A DNA stretch of 64,000 nt from Synechococcus sp. CS-1325 (GCA_025128135.1 JAHLYW010000036.1:62001-126000); one strand, 5' to 3'. Shown: positions 1-9,063, counted from the stretch's first letter. Made by a program: numbers and translations. Notes: generated by a model from the sequence alone, not told the origin.

Positions 1-34
1 CCGAGAAGGCCAGATCGAGAGGGATCGGATTCAT
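1..34 (-). CDS. 5' end of a gene running off the left edge, possibly ybeY
   Basis: Only the first eleven codons are inside the window; they read MNPIPLDLAFS from an ATG at 34 to 32. An upstream in-frame ATG at 48 hits a stop after five codons, so the ATG at 34 is the only sensible start. In related picocyanobacteria the gene after prfB and the DUF3285 gene is, as I recall, the rRNA maturation endonuclease ybeY; that identity is inference from gene order only, because the fragment is too short to identify. Confidence 0.45.
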   Translation of the reverse strand, partial: MNPIPLDLAFS

Positions 35-58
35 CTGGGCAGGCTCATCAGGGGCGGC

Positions 59-322
59 TCATTGCGGCAGTGTGGGGCGCCCGAACCAGGCCAGCAGGAA
101 GAGCAGCCCGCTGAAGCCGACGGCGGTGAGACCGAAGTGCAGCAGGCTCTGGCGCCCCTTGCGCACCATGTTGCGCATGGCCAGTTTCACGAAGCTGGGC
201 GGCGGCACCGGCGCGGGCGCGGCGGGGCTGGCAGCAGGCGCGGCCGTACCGGCAGCGGGAGTGCTGCGGTCGTCCGTGGGGCTGCTGTCAGGCATCGGGG
301 GCTTGGCCATCAGGGGATCCAT
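59..322 (-). CDS. DUF3285 family small membrane protein
   Basis: The 87-residue product has a Pro/Ala-rich, low-complexity N-terminal half, then a basic stretch (residues about 46-58, containing MRNMVRKGRQ) followed by one hydrophobic helix at about 62-80. This layout matches the small cyanobacterial DUF3285 family, which usually sits just downstream of prfB as here. The gene begins five bases after the prfB stop and is probably co-transcribed with it. The basic segment before the helix suggests a cytoplasmic N-terminus. No function is known to me. Confidence 0.75.
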   Translation of the reverse strand: MDPLMAKPPMPDSSPTDDRSTPAAGTAAPAASPAAPAPVPPPSFVKLAMRNMVRKGRQSLLHFGLTAVGFSGLLFLLAWFGRPTLPQ

Positions 323-327
323 GGGGC

Positions 328-1453
328 TCAGGCGGCCTCATCGGCGGCGATCTCCACACCCTGGCGCAACAGCGCCTGAATGAAGGGATCGAGGTCGCCA
401 TCCATCACCCCCTGCACATCGGTGGTTTCCACGGCGGTGCGCAGATCCTTGACCATCTGATAAGGGTGAAACACGTAGTTGCGGATCTGGTTGCCCCAGG
501 CGGCTTCCACGATGTCGCCGCGGATGTCGGCGATCTCGGAGGCGCGCTGTTCCTGGGCGATCACCAGCAGCTTGGCCATCAGCAGCGCCATCGCCTTCTC
601 CTTGTTCTGGAGTTGGGAGCGCTCCTGGGTGCAGCGAACCGCCAGGCCGGTGGGCACATGCAGGATGCGCACCGCTGTCTCCACCTTGTTGACGTTCTGG
701 CCGCCGGCGCCGCCGGAGCGGGAGGTGGTGATCTCCAGGTCCTTGTCGGGGATGTCGAGTTTCACGTCTTCATCGAGCTTCGGCATCACCTCCACCCCCG
801 CGAAGCTGGTCTGGCGCTTGTCGTTGGCGTTGAAGGGCGAAATCCGCACCAGCCGGTGGGTGCCCTTTTCGTTGCGCAGGTAGCCGTAGGCGTAGCGGCC
901 GTCGATCTCGATCGTGCAGCTCTTGATGCCCGCTTCCTCCCCTTCCGAGAGCTCATCCACGCTCACCTTCATGCCGTGGTCTTCGGCCCAGCGCGTGTAC
1001 ATGCGCATCAGCATCAGCGCCCAGTCCTGGGCGTCGGTGCCGCCGGCGCCGGCGTTGATCGAGATCACGGCGCCCTCCTTGTCGTAGAGGCCGCTGAGCA
1101 GGCGCTCCAGTTCCCAGCGGTCCAGGTCCCCCTTGAGTTTCTGCAGGCCGTCATTGGCTTCGCCGAGCAGGTCTTCGTCGGGTTCGAGGCCGTAGAGCTC
1201 AAGGGTGGCCTGGCCATCATCGATCGCCTGCCGCCAGTGGCCCAGCTGCTCCAGCTGAGCTTTCACCTCATCGAGCTGGCGCATCTGCTTCTGGGCCTGC
1301 TGCTGGTCGTCCCAGAAGCCGGGCTGGGAGGCCAGCTGCTCCAGGTCCTGCTGACGCGCGTTCAGGGCCGGTACGTCAAAGACAGTCCTGGGCATGGCCC
1401 AGGCGGTCGGTGAGCTCGGAGAGGTCGCGCTTGAAGTCGGTGAGATCGAGCAC
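328..1453 (-). CDS. prfB: Peptide chain release factor 2, expressed through a +1 programmed frameshift
   Basis: RF2 recognises UGA and UAA stop codons and triggers peptide release on the ribosome. The long frame from 1395 carries the RF2 stop-codon-reading motif SPF (in RISPFNAND) and the GGQ release motif (in [11 protein letters not shown]). Its apparent ATG at 1395 is not the start: a short frame from a GTG at 1453 encodes the usual RF2 N-terminus ([24 protein letters not shown]) and ends at an in-frame TGA at 1378-1376. Slipping +1 on CTT at 1381-1379 joins it to the long frame at the GAC Asp codon 1377-1375. The joined protein is about 374 residues, close to the usual 365. The stop is codon 26, as in E. 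coli prfB. Confidence 0.95.
1375..1389 (-). promoter_or_regulatory. prfB: RF2 autoregulatory +1 recoding site
   Basis: On the minus strand the sequence reads AGGACTGTCTTTGAC. It combines a Shine-Dalgarno-like AGGA (1389-1386), four bases, the slippery codon CTT (1381-1379), the stop TGA (1378-1376) and the following C. This is the canonical RF2 frameshift cassette (CUU UGA C). When RF2 is scarce the ribosome pauses at UGA and slips +1 to make full-length RF2, so RF2 controls its own level. Confidence 0.93.
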
Positions 1454-1556
1454 CGTGCAGAGCAGAACAGGATGGAATCGACGCTACCAGTGGGTGCGCT
1501 GCCAGGTCACTCCTAGGATGACTCCACTGAAACGGGCAGGCGGAATGGCGGCCAAC

Positions 1557-1820
1557 ATGGCTGTGAAAGTTGAGATCTACACCTGGCGGTTCTGCCCCTT
1601 CTGCATCCGTGCCAAGGCCCTGCTCGACCGCAAGGGGGTGAACTACGAGGAGTACGCCATCGACGGCGACAATGCGGCGCGGGCGGCGATGGGCGAGCGA
1701 GCGGGGGGGCGCACCAGCGTGCCCCAGATCTTCATCGACAATCTCGCCATCGGCGGCTGTGATGAGCTCCACGGCCTGGAGCGCACCGGCCGCCTCGATC
1801 CCCTGTTGCAGGGTGCCTGA
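1557..1820 (+). CDS. grxC: Glutaredoxin 3
   Basis: A small thiol-disulfide oxidoreductase that uses glutathione as reductant. The 87-residue thioredoxin-fold protein has the active site CPFC close to the N-terminus (in [12 protein letters not shown]), the cis-proline motif TSVPQIF and the GG motif (IGGCDEL) of class I glutaredoxins. An ATG at 1545 is an alternative start, adding four residues. It lies three bases before gshB on the same strand, so a redox enzyme and its cofactor synthase are expressed together. Confidence 0.93.
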   Translation: MAVKVEIYTWRFCPFCIRAKALLDRKGVNYEEYAIDGDNAARAAMGERAGGRTSVPQIFIDNLAIGGCDELHGLERTGRLDPLLQGA

Positions 1821-1822
1821 CG

Positions 1823-2809
1823 GTGGCGGTCGGCTCCGCCGGGGTTCGCGAACCCCAGTTGTTCATCGTTGATCCGATCAGCCGGCTCCGGCCGTCCAAG
1901 GATTCCAGCGTGGCTTTGATGCAGGCCGCCCAGCGGGCCGGTCAGCAGGTGTGGGCCTGCACGCCTGCTGATCTGGCTGCCGCCGGCGCCGAGGCCCTGG
2001 TGCGCGCTCAGCCGATCAGCCTCGCCGCCATCCAGCCCACCGCCGATGGCTGGCAGGTGCCCGACCCCTGGCTGGAGCTCGGCGAGGCAACGGTTTTGCC
2101 GCTGCACCACTTCCCGCGGGTCTGGATGCGCAAGGACCCCCCGGTGGATGAGGCCTACCTCTATGCCACCCACCTGCTCGAGTTGGCCGAGCGACGGGGG
2201 GTGCGGGTCCTGAACCGCCCCGCTGCCCTGCGGGCCTGGAACGAAAAGCTGGGTTCGCTCCGGTTCAGCCATCTGATGGCCCCCACCCTGGTGGCCAGCA
2301 GCGTCGAGCAACTGGCGGCCTTCACGGCCCGCCACGGTGCCGTGGTGCTCAAGCCCCTGGGGGGACGGGCTGGCCAGGGAGTGGTGCGCACCGATGCCGC
2401 GGCGCCAGGCCTGGCGGCCCTGTTGGAGCTGGTCACCCAGCAGCAGCAGATGCCGGTGATGGTGCAGGCGTTCCTGCCGGCGGTCCGTGAGGGCGACAAG
2501 CGCATCCTGCTGGTGAACGGCGAGCCGATCGGGGCGATCAATCGCCGGCCGGCGGCCGGTGAGTTCCGCAGCAACCTGGCGGTGGGAGGTGAACCTGAGC
2601 GAACCGAACTGAGTGATCAGGAGCGGCGGATCTGCTCCGAGCTGGCGCCTGCCCTTCAGGAAGCGGGCCTGTTCTTCGTGGGCATCGATGTGATCGATGG
2701 ACGCCTCAGTGAAATCAACGTGACCAGTCCCACCGGTGTGCGGGAGATCGAGCGGCTGGGTGGCATCCCCCTGGCTGATCTCACCATGGAGCGTTTACTG
2801 AAGGACTGA
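1823..2809 (+). CDS. gshB: Glutathione synthetase
   Basis: ATP-grasp ligase that joins gamma-glutamylcysteine and glycine to give glutathione. The 328-residue length is typical of prokaryotic GshB. Visible family features are the N-terminal FIVDPI segment, the ATP-binding [14 protein letters not shown] loop at about residues 174-188, the substrate-contacting [14 protein letters not shown], and the metal-binding EINVTSPTG near the C-terminus. Translation starts at a GTG immediately after grxC. Its last 29 bases overlap the end of the convergent menF gene. Confidence 0.95.
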   Translation: MAVGSAGVREPQLFIVDPISRLRPSKDSSVALMQAAQRAGQQVWACTPADLAAAGAEALVRAQPISLAAIQPTADGWQVPDPWLELGEATVLPLHHFPRVWMRKDPPVDEAYLYATHLLELAERRGVRVLNRPAALRAWNEKLGSLRFSHLMAPTLVASSVEQLAAFTARHGAVVLKPLGGRAGQGVVRTDAAAPGLAALLELVTQQQQMPVMVQAFLPAVREGDKRILLVNGEPIGAINRRPAAGEFRSNLAVGGEPERTELSDQERRICSELAPALQEAGLFFVGIDVIDGRLSEINVTSPTGVREIERLGGIPLADLTMERLLKD

Positions 2810-4208
2810 GTGGCAGGTTGAGCTGCTGCTGCAACACCCCCAGCTTCAGGGCCACCTCCTGGAGTTCCCGCTCCGGATGGGAGCCCCGCACCAGGCCCGC
2901 CCCGGCGGTGAGATCCAGTTGATCGCCGCACAGGCGTCCACTGCGGATCGCCACCCGCAGTTCGGCGTCACCGGCGCTGTCGATCCAGCCGATCGGGGCG
3001 GCGTAATGGCCCCGTTCGAACACTTCGAGGCTGCGCAGCCAGGCCATCGCCTCGCGCCGAGGCAGCCCCGCCACAGCAGGGGTGGGATGGAGGGCCGCGG
3101 CCAGGGCCAACGGTTGCTGCTCCCCCAGCATCGCTGTGATCGGCGTGTGCAGATGCACCAGCTGGCCGTGCCGCGCCAGCCGGGGATGGCGTGGACGGCG
3201 CGGCGCCAACCCCGCTTCCGCGAGCACCTGGGTGATGGTTTCCACCACCAGCTCGTGTTCGTGGCGATCTTTGCCTGAAGCGGTCAGCCCCTCAGCCGGT
3301 TCGCCGAGCGGTGCGGTGCCGGCGAGGGCATCGCTGCGGAGCTGGCCCTGGCGAACCGCCAGCAAGCGCTCCGGCGAGGCACCGATCAGGGCCTCGCCGG
3401 GCCGTTGCTGCCACAGAAAGCGGCAGCTGCCGGGCTGGTGCAGGCGCAGATGGCGGAGCAGTTCGAGCGGGTCGAGGGGGCGATCCAGCTGCAGCCGCTG
3501 GCGAACGGCCAGCACCAGCTTGCGCAGGGAACCGGCTTCGATCAGCTCCAGAGCCTGTTGCACCGCCTGGCGGTAGCCGGGTTCCCAGCGGGAGCGGCTG
3601 GCGATGCCTGGCCCCCGCTCAAGGGCGGATGGCAGCTCGGCAGGGTCGAGGGGTTGCTCGAGGGCACGGGCCTGCTCCCACAGTTCTTCCGCCACCGCAC
3701 GGGCGGTGGTCGCCCCGCCGAGGGTGCGCTGCAACCGCAACCAGCAGTGGCGGCCCTGGCGGCTCAGTTGCCAGCGGGGCAGCACCGCCTGCACCCCGGC
3801 CACCCCGGCGCCGTCCTGGAGGCCCCGCTCCTGCAGGGGGCTGTCGAAAAAGGAGAAGGCCAGCAGAATTCGCGGCCGGGCCAGGGGCGGGCAGAACTGC
3901 GGCACCGACACCAGGCGGCTGAGACTCACGGCGCTGAAGCGCTGGGCCAGTTCGAAGCGTTTTGGCCCGCTCAGCTCCAGGCTGTGGGTGGTGCCGCAGG
4001 CGGCCAGGCACAGACCTGGAGCTCCATCCCAGAGGAAGCGGAAGCGCTGATCCGCCCCGAGCCGGGGCAACAGGGCCAGGGGATCGCCCCGTTGGACTCC
4101 GGCTGAATCACCCAGGGGCAGGGCGAGGCTCAGCACGCCTTCCTCTTCCAGCTGCCGGCCCCCCCGGGCGGCGGCGTCAAGAAGCTCGCTGAAGGAGGGG
4201 GAAACCAT
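2781..4208 (-). CDS. menF: Isochorismate synthase
   Basis: Converts chorismate to isochorismate, the first committed step of phylloquinone synthesis. The 475-residue chorismate-binding protein has the family's C-terminal signatures: [10 protein letters not shown], the GTAPLG segment, a [10 protein letters not shown] motif, a HLHTPI stretch, the [10 protein letters not shown] loop, and [11 protein letters not shown] followed by a glycine-rich end. I chose the ATG at 4208 ([17 protein letters not shown]); an in-frame ATG at 4307 would reach into the divergent menA leader. menF and menA diverge from a 74-base gap that must hold both promoters. Confidence 0.92.
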   Translation of the reverse strand: MVSPSFSELLDAAARGGRQLEEEGVLSLALPLGDSAGVQRGDPLALLPRLGADQRFRFLWDGAPGLCLAACGTTHSLELSGPKRFELAQRFSAVSLSRLVSVPQFCPPLARPRILLAFSFFDSPLQERGLQDGAGVAGVQAVLPRWQLSRQGRHCWLRLQRTLGGATTARAVAEELWEQARALEQPLDPAELPSALERGPGIASRSRWEPGYRQAVQQALELIEAGSLRKLVLAVRQRLQLDRPLDPLELLRHLRLHQPGSCRFLWQQRPGEALIGASPERLLAVRQGQLRSDALAGTAPLGEPAEGLTASGKDRHEHELVVETITQVLAEAGLAPRRPRHPRLARHGQLVHLHTPITAMLGEQQPLALAAALHPTPAVAGLPRREAMAWLRSLEVFERGHYAAPIGWIDSAGDAELRVAIRSGRLCGDQLDLTAGAGLVRGSHPERELQEVALKLGVLQQQLNLPLSPSVNAPW

Positions 4209-4282
4209 GCCGGTTGCCAGGCCCGGGGGGTGAAGGCTGCTCAAATGTATGGGGCCTTCTCCTGCCACCGCCCAAGCTGCCC

Positions 4283-5257
4283 ATGTCAGGCCCCCAGGTC
4301 GTCGCAAGCCGTTACGCCCCGGCCGCTCCGGCTCGCCGTCAGCTGTGGAAGGCGGCGATCAAGTGGCCGATGTATTCGGTGGCGGTGATGCCGGTGCTGC
4401 TGGCGGCGGGCTGGCAGCTGGGCCAGGGCCAGCCGTTGCGCTGGGGCCAGCTGCTCGCCTTCCTGCTGGCGGCGGTGCTGCTGCTCGCCTGGGAGAACCT
4501 CGCCAACGATGTGTTCGATGCCGATACCGGCGTCGACCGGCTCGGCAAGCCCCACTCGGTGGTGAACCTCACCGGCCGCCGCGACTGGGTGGCGGTGCTG
4601 GCCCATGCCTGCCTGGTGCTGGGGTTGCTGCTGATCGCCCTGGTGGCGGCCCGCAGCAGCCCGGCGGTGCTGGCCTTGGTGCTGGCCTGCTGCGGCGTGG
4701 GCTACGCCTACCAGGGGCCGCCGCTGCGACTGGGTTACCGGGGGCTGGGGGAACCGCTCTGCTGGCTGGCCTTCGGGCCGCTCGCCACCGCCGCCGCCCT
4801 GCTGGCGCTGGCGCCGGCCGGTGGGCCGGCCGGCCTGATTCCCTGGCGGCAGGCCTTGCTGCTGGGCAGCGGCCCCGCCGTGGCCACCAGCCTGGTGCTG
4901 TTCTGCTCCCACTTCCATCAGGTGGAGGAGGACGCGGCCCACGGCAAACGCTCGCCGGTGGTGCGGCTCGGCACCGGCGGTGGTGCCGCTCTGGTGCCCT
5001 GGTTCGTGGCACTCACCCTGGCGCTGCAGTGGGCGCCGGTGCTGCTGGGCCGCTGGCCGCTCACGGCCCTGCTGGGGGTGGTCGGCCTGCCGGCGGGTCG
5101 GTCCCTGATCCAGCTGCTGCGGGAGCACCACGCCGACCCGGAGCGGATCGGTGGCAGCAAATTTCTGGCCCTGAAGTTCCAGGCCTTCAACGGACTCGGC
5201 CTGGCCTGCGGCCTGGCGGTGGGGCCTTGGCTGGGTCGGTGGCTGGGTCGGTGGTGA
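4283..5257 (+). CDS. menA: 1,4-dihydroxy-2-naphthoate phytyltransferase
   Basis: UbiA-family membrane enzyme that attaches a phytyl chain to dihydroxynaphthoate in phylloquinone synthesis; the product is the photosystem I A1 cofactor. The 324-residue product has about eight or nine hydrophobic helices. The prenyl-diphosphate binding motif reads NDVFDADTGVDR, and a second Asp-rich loop lies around HFHQVEEDAAHGKRS. The N-terminal LWKAAIKWPMYSVAVMPVLL is characteristic of cyanobacterial MenA. The start at ATG 4283 is chosen for family length. menC overlaps its stop codon. Confidence 0.94.
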   Translation: MSGPQVVASRYAPAAPARRQLWKAAIKWPMYSVAVMPVLLAAGWQLGQGQPLRWGQLLAFLLAAVLLLAWENLANDVFDADTGVDRLGKPHSVVNLTGRRDWVAVLAHACLVLGLLLIALVAARSSPAVLALVLACCGVGYAYQGPPLRLGYRGLGEPLCWLAFGPLATAAALLALAPAGGPAGLIPWRQALLLGSGPAVATSLVLFCSHFHQVEEDAAHGKRSPVVRLGTGGGAALVPWFVALTLALQWAPVLLGRWPLTALLGVVGLPAGRSLIQLLREHHADPERIGGSKFLALKFQAFNGLGLACGLAVGPWLGRWLGRW

Positions 5258-6300
5258 GGCTGGTCTGGCGGCCCTTCCGGCTTGCGCTGACCAGGCCGCT
5301 CGTCACCGCCTGGGGAACGCTGGCTGAAAAGCGCGGCTGGCTGCTGCTGCTGGAGCTGGGCGAGGCGGATGGGGGTCTCGCTGCTGCTCCCGCTGCGCCG
5401 CCGGTTGCGACCGGCTGGGGGGAGGCGGCGCCCCTGCCCTCCACGGCCGCCCTGGCTGAGCAGCGGTTGAGGGAGCTGGCCGCGGCGATCGAGGCCCTCG
5501 GCAGCACCATGCCCCGGCAGGCCCTGGAGGCCGCCCTGCCGGAGCTGGCCCCGGAGCTGGGCTTTGCGATCGGCATGGCCCTGGCGGAAGCCGATGGGCT
5601 GGTGGGTGCGGCCCCAGGGCTTTCTGGCCCGGCTGGCGGCTGGCGGGCGGCGCCTCCTTCGGCCGTGCTCCTGCCGGCGGGAGAAGGGGCCCCGGCTGCT
5701 CTGGAGCAGGCGCTGGCGCGCTGGTGCCCCGCCGCGGACTTCCCGGCGCTGCCCTTCACCTGCAAGTGGAAGGTGGCGGCTGCCGCCGATGGGCTGGAGC
5801 GGCAGGTGCTTGAGGACCTGCTGGGGCGGCTGCCGGCCGGCAGCCGCCTGCGCCTCGATGCCAATGGCGGCTGGGATCGAGCCACCGCCTGGTGGTGGGC
5901 CGGCCGACTGGTGGATGAACCGCGCCTGCAGTGGCTGGAGCAGCCACTGGCGCCCGGGGATCAGGCCGGGCTGGAGCAGCTGGCGGCGCGGCTGCCGGTG
6001 GCGCTGGATGAATCGCTGCGGGAGCGGCCGCAGCAGCGCCGCCACTGGCGGGGCTGGCAGGTGCGGCGGCCGTCCCTGGAGGGCGACCCGCGGCCGCTGC
6101 TGGCCCAGCTGCAAGCCGGAGTTCCCAGGCTGATGCTCAGCACGGCCTTTGAAACCGGCATCGGCCGGCGCTGGCTCGATCACCTGGCGGCTCTGCAGGC
6201 CGAAGGCCCCACCCCGGCCGCCCCTGGCCTGGCCCCGGGCTGGGGGGCGGCCGGCCCCCTGGTCAGCCGCGACCCCGAGCTGGTGTGGGAGGCCGCCTGA
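5254..6300 (+). CDS. menC: o-succinylbenzoate synthase
   Basis: Enolase-superfamily enzyme that dehydrates SHCHC to o-succinylbenzoate in phylloquinone synthesis. It starts at GTG 5254, overlapping the menA TGA, giving 348 residues. The superfamily's catalytic features are present: a KxK (K171-W-K173), then metal ligands D202 (LDANGGW), E229 (WLEQP) and D252 (ALDES). The place where the second catalytic lysine is expected reads VRRPSLEG (R271, R272), so Arg seems to replace Lys. The C-terminal STAFETGIG motif is intact. The order menA-menC-menE supports the assignment. Confidence 0.88.
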   Translation: MRLVWRPFRLALTRPLVTAWGTLAEKRGWLLLLELGEADGGLAAAPAAPPVATGWGEAAPLPSTAALAEQRLRELAAAIEALGSTMPRQALEAALPELAPELGFAIGMALAEADGLVGAAPGLSGPAGGWRAAPPSAVLLPAGEGAPAALEQALARWCPAADFPALPFTCKWKVAAAADGLERQVLEDLLGRLPAGSRLRLDANGGWDRATAWWWAGRLVDEPRLQWLEQPLAPGDQAGLEQLAARLPVALDESLRERPQQRRHWRGWQVRRPSLEGDPRPLLAQLQAGVPRLMLSTAFETGIGRRWLDHLAALQAEGPTPAAPGLAPGWGAAGPLVSRDPELVWEAA

Positions 6301-6301
6301 G

Positions 6302-7558
6302 ATGACGGCTTCGGTGCACTGGTGGGGAGGCGGTCCCGGCTCTGCTGATGCCACCCCAATCGAGCAGACCTTGGAGCTGGAGCGGCTCTGGAGCGAGGGA
6401 GCCGTGGTGGCTCTGGCCAGGCCCGAGGAGCGACCCGCCCTGGCGGGCGTCTTGCCCAGGTGTGGCGACCCTTGGCAGCCCTGGGGTCCAGGGGTGCTGA
6501 TCGGCAGTGGCGGCAGCAGCGGCGAACGGCGTTGGTGCCTCCAGCCCCTCGACCACCTGCGCCAGTCGGCGGCGGCGAGCGCCACCTGGCTGCGCGCGAT
6601 CGGGATCGATCCAGCCGGCACGATCCTGTTCAATCCCCTGCCGCTGCACCATGTCAGCGGCCTGCTGCCGCTGGTGCGCAGTCGCCAGTGGGGGGTGCCG
6701 CAGCAGGAGCTCTCCCCGGCGTTGATGCGCCATCCCCGCGAACTGGCCGCCCGGGTGATCCTGCCGACGGACCGTCAGGCCCTGCTCTCGCTGGTGCCCA
6801 CCCAGCTGCAACGGCTGATGGCCGATCCCATCGGTGTGGAGTGGCTGGCGGGCTTTGAGGTGATCTGGGTGGGAGGCGCGCCCCTGGCCGCTTCCCTGGC
6901 GGCGGCGGCCCGACAGGTGGGGATCCGGCTGGCGCCCTGCTACGGGGCCACGGAAACGGCGGCCATGGTGGCGGCCCTGGCCCCCCAGGCGTTTCTGGAG
7001 GGCCAGGAGGGGTGCGGTCAGGCCCTGGCCGATGTGGAGCTTCGCCTGGCTGCTGCCGGTGCCATCGAGGTGCGCACCGGCCGGCTCAGCCCCGGCTGGC
7101 TGAGGACGGATGGATCGGGGCTGCAACCGCTTGCCGGGCCAGGCGGCTGGTGGCGCAGCGGTGATCTGGGCCAGCTGGGTGGGGGCGGGCTGCAGATTTT
7201 CGGGCGAAGCGATGGTGCGATTCAGAGCGGCGGCGAGACCGTCTTCCCGGCCCGGCTGGAGCAGGAACTCAGGTCACGGTTGAACCGAGCCGGAATTGAG
7301 CTCAGCGAGCTGTTGTTGCTGCCGGTGGCCGATCCGGAGTGGGGGGAGCGGCTCGTGGCCCTCTTCCGGGCGCAGGACAACGGCGAGAGCGCGGTCCACC
7401 GACTGATGGAAGCGGCGCTGGCCCTGCCCCCGCCCCAGCGACCCTGGCGCTGGATCCCCTGCCCGGGACTGGAGCGCAATCCCCTGGGTAAATGGGAGCT
7501 GAATCGCTGGCGAGTCTGGCTGGATCAGCGTGACAGCCAGGAGACCACCGCCCCTTGA
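6302..7558 (+). CDS. menE: o-succinylbenzoate-CoA ligase
   Basis: AMP-forming acyl-CoA ligase that activates o-succinylbenzoate in phylloquinone synthesis. At 418 residues it is a little short for the family, with a compact N-terminus. The core motifs are visible in order: phosphate-binding loop GSGGSSGERR, YGATET, WWRSGDLG, GRSDGAIQSGGETV, and a C-terminal NPLGKWEL carrying the catalytic lysine. It starts one base after the menC stop, so menA-menC-menE form one transcript. The end faces the convergent thioesterase gene, 48 bases away. Confidence 0.92.
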   Translation: MTASVHWWGGGPGSADATPIEQTLELERLWSEGAVVALARPEERPALAGVLPRCGDPWQPWGPGVLIGSGGSSGERRWCLQPLDHLRQSAAASATWLRAIGIDPAGTILFNPLPLHHVSGLLPLVRSRQWGVPQQELSPALMRHPRELAARVILPTDRQALLSLVPTQLQRLMADPIGVEWLAGFEVIWVGGAPLAASLAAAARQVGIRLAPCYGATETAAMVAALAPQAFLEGQEGCGQALADVELRLAAAGAIEVRTGRLSPGWLRTDGSGLQPLAGPGGWWRSGDLGQLGGGGLQIFGRSDGAIQSGGETVFPARLEQELRSRLNRAGIELSELLLLPVADPEWGERLVALFRAQDNGESAVHRLMEAALALPPPQRPWRWIPCPGLERNPLGKWELNRWRVWLDQRDSQETTAP

Positions 7559-7606
7559 TCGGCCCCCTGAGCCGCTCTCTGGAGCGTGGCTGATCCGGGC
7601 TGATCC

Positions 7607-8080
7607 TCAGTCCACACCAGCCATCCCCCCCGTTGCAGCCTGGAGGCCCGATTGCTGCAGCCAGCGCTCGATTGCGGCCGGCATGGGGCAACGGCGCCGA
7701 TTGCCGATGGCAATGGCCAGGTGTCGGGTGAGGCCCCGCGCCACTTCCTGACCCTCGCCGCTGCCGCGCAGAAAGGAATAGCCCACCTCGAAGCGTCCCG
7801 GATCGAGCTGCTGGGGAGTCAGCCGCACCAGAAGGCGATCACCACAGACGATCGGCCGCAGAAAATCGGCGCTGCAATGAATGATCGGCAGTGCCACAGC
7901 CACGCTGCCGGTCGGACTGGGGAACAGGTCGGCAGCGGGAATGCCGAATCGTTCCAGGCTTTCCTCATAGGCCTCGTGGCACCAGCGCAGCAGTTGGTGA
8001 AAGTGCATCACGCCAGCGGCATCGGTGTCGCCGAAGCGGACGGTGCGGTCCAGCACCAGCCAGGGAGTGACGTCGCTCAA
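7607..8080 (-). CDS. menI: 1,4-dihydroxy-2-naphthoyl-CoA thioesterase
   Basis: Hotdog-fold hydrolase that releases dihydroxynaphthoate from its CoA ester just before MenA acts. The segment TVRFGDTDAAGVMHFHQLLRWCHEAYEE is the recognisable active-site region (Asp in GDTDAAG). I chose the TTG at 8080 because the conserved part begins right after it (SDVTPWLVLDRTVRFG), giving 157 residues. The frame stays open upstream to ATGs at 8155 and 8182, whose extra residues look non-conserved. It faces the menACE operon, so four pathway steps meet here. Confidence 0.85.
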   Translation of the reverse strand: MSDVTPWLVLDRTVRFGDTDAAGVMHFHQLLRWCHEAYEESLERFGIPAADLFPSPTGSVAVALPIIHCSADFLRPIVCGDRLLVRLTPQQLDPGRFEVGYSFLRGSGEGQEVARGLTRHLAIAIGNRRRCPMPAAIERWLQQSGLQAATGGMAGVD

Positions 8081-8262
8081 GGTGTTTCCGGGCTCAAGAG
8101 GCCGCCTCAACGGATGAATGTTTGTGTCGAGGTTGGTGCTGATTAACCCATTCATCCAGGCGGAAACCTTCAGGCTTTCCATAATCTAGTCTGCCCCTTG
8201 CCCGCGCCCAGGCCGTCGTCGCTTGATCCAATCATTGTTGCGACAGGCGGGATCCATTTTTT

Positions 8263-8302
8263 TGAAGTTGATATTCAACCTATCTTGAGTTCTTGTTCAA
8301 CC
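8263..8302 (+). promoter_or_regulatory. AT-rich leader with palindrome and direct repeats (candidate operator)
   Basis: In an otherwise GC-rich region this leader holds the perfect inverted repeat GTTGA-TAT-TCAAC (8267-8279). It overlaps a second one, TTGAA-N7-TTCAA (8262-8278). TTCAACC occurs twice, at 8274-8280 and 8296-8302, exactly 22 bases apart, about two helical turns. This looks like a regulator-binding region for the membrane-protein gene that follows. The regulator is unknown, and the second copy lies inside the coding region if the TTG at 8293 is the true start. Confidence 0.35.
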
Positions 8303-9024
8303 CATTCGTGACAGGAGCATTGGAAGAACGCACCGACCATCGCATCGAACCTGGCCAGCCCTCGATCAACAAAGCCTGGGCAGCCTTTCTGGCCCACTTC
8401 CCAGCCATCCTGTTGATCTGGGTGGTGTCGATCGCCGTCAGCGCCCTTGGCGCCTTAGTTTATTTCCTCGCCTCGATGCTGGGCCTTGCCGCGGCCGGTG
8501 GCGCCGAGACGGACAGCGCCGCAGCCATTGGCCTTTTGCTCGGACAGATCGGCCAGCTCCCTTTCTCGATTCTCTCCAGCCTGGTTGGTGTGCTGTTGAT
8601 CGCCGTGCCGGCGATGCATTACGCCACCGGTGAGATCATCACCGTGCGGCAAGCCTTCAAAACCCTGCTCAGGCGGCCCTGGCGGTATCTGCTTGCAGGC
8701 TTTCTGTTCTCTTTCGCCATGGGAGTTGGGCTGGTTCTTTGCATCCTCCCCGGCATCGCCATCGCCCTGACCGGCCCGATCTACGTGAACAGGATCTTCA
8801 ACACGGAGGCCCCCGTTCTGGAGGCCTTCTCGTCCTCGTTTCAGGTGGTCTACCGAAGCTCCGAGGGCCGCTCCTTCGCCGGTCTGCAGTTGCTCGTCTG
8901 GCTGATCGTCGTGGCGATCACCTTGTTCACCTGTGGCCTGGGGGCGCTGGTGGCTGTTCCGGTGAGCACCTTCTACGTGCAGAACGCCGCCTACGACAAA
9001 GGCCTGATCCGCCCCTCGTTCTGA
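8293..9024 (+). CDS. Polytopic membrane protein of unknown function
   Basis: The 243-residue product has about five or six hydrophobic segments: roughly residues 31-60, 75-106, 128-157, and a pair near 190-225. Between them are a TVRQAFKTLLRRPWRY loop and a GPIYVNRIFNTEAPVLEAF loop, reminiscent of DUF975-like membrane proteins, in which a regulator-like AF..SS...V segment recurs. I do not recognise a specific family and assign no function. The start is TTG 8293; a GTG at 8308 and a TTG at 8320 are alternatives. It stands alone, between a divergent and a convergent gene. Confidence 0.8.
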   Translation: MFNPFVTGALEERTDHRIEPGQPSINKAWAAFLAHFPAILLIWVVSIAVSALGALVYFLASMLGLAAAGGAETDSAAAIGLLLGQIGQLPFSILSSLVGVLLIAVPAMHYATGEIITVRQAFKTLLRRPWRYLLAGFLFSFAMGVGLVLCILPGIAIALTGPIYVNRIFNTEAPVLEAFSSSFQVVYRSSEGRSFAGLQLLVWLIVVAITLFTCGLGALVAVPVSTFYVQNAAYDKGLIRPSF

Positions 9025-9063
9025 ACCGGCAGGAGGCTTCTTCCCAGGTGTTTCCTGGTTGGT

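Noticed and set aside
4249..6633. Very long open frames on both strands in the menA-menE area
   Set aside because: They are a by-product of high GC content; the real products menA, menC and menE account for this DNA with clear family motifs.
8256..8263. T-run suggesting a terminator upstream of the membrane protein
   Set aside because: No stable GC hairpin precedes it on either strand, so it reads better as an AT-rich promoter or operator region.
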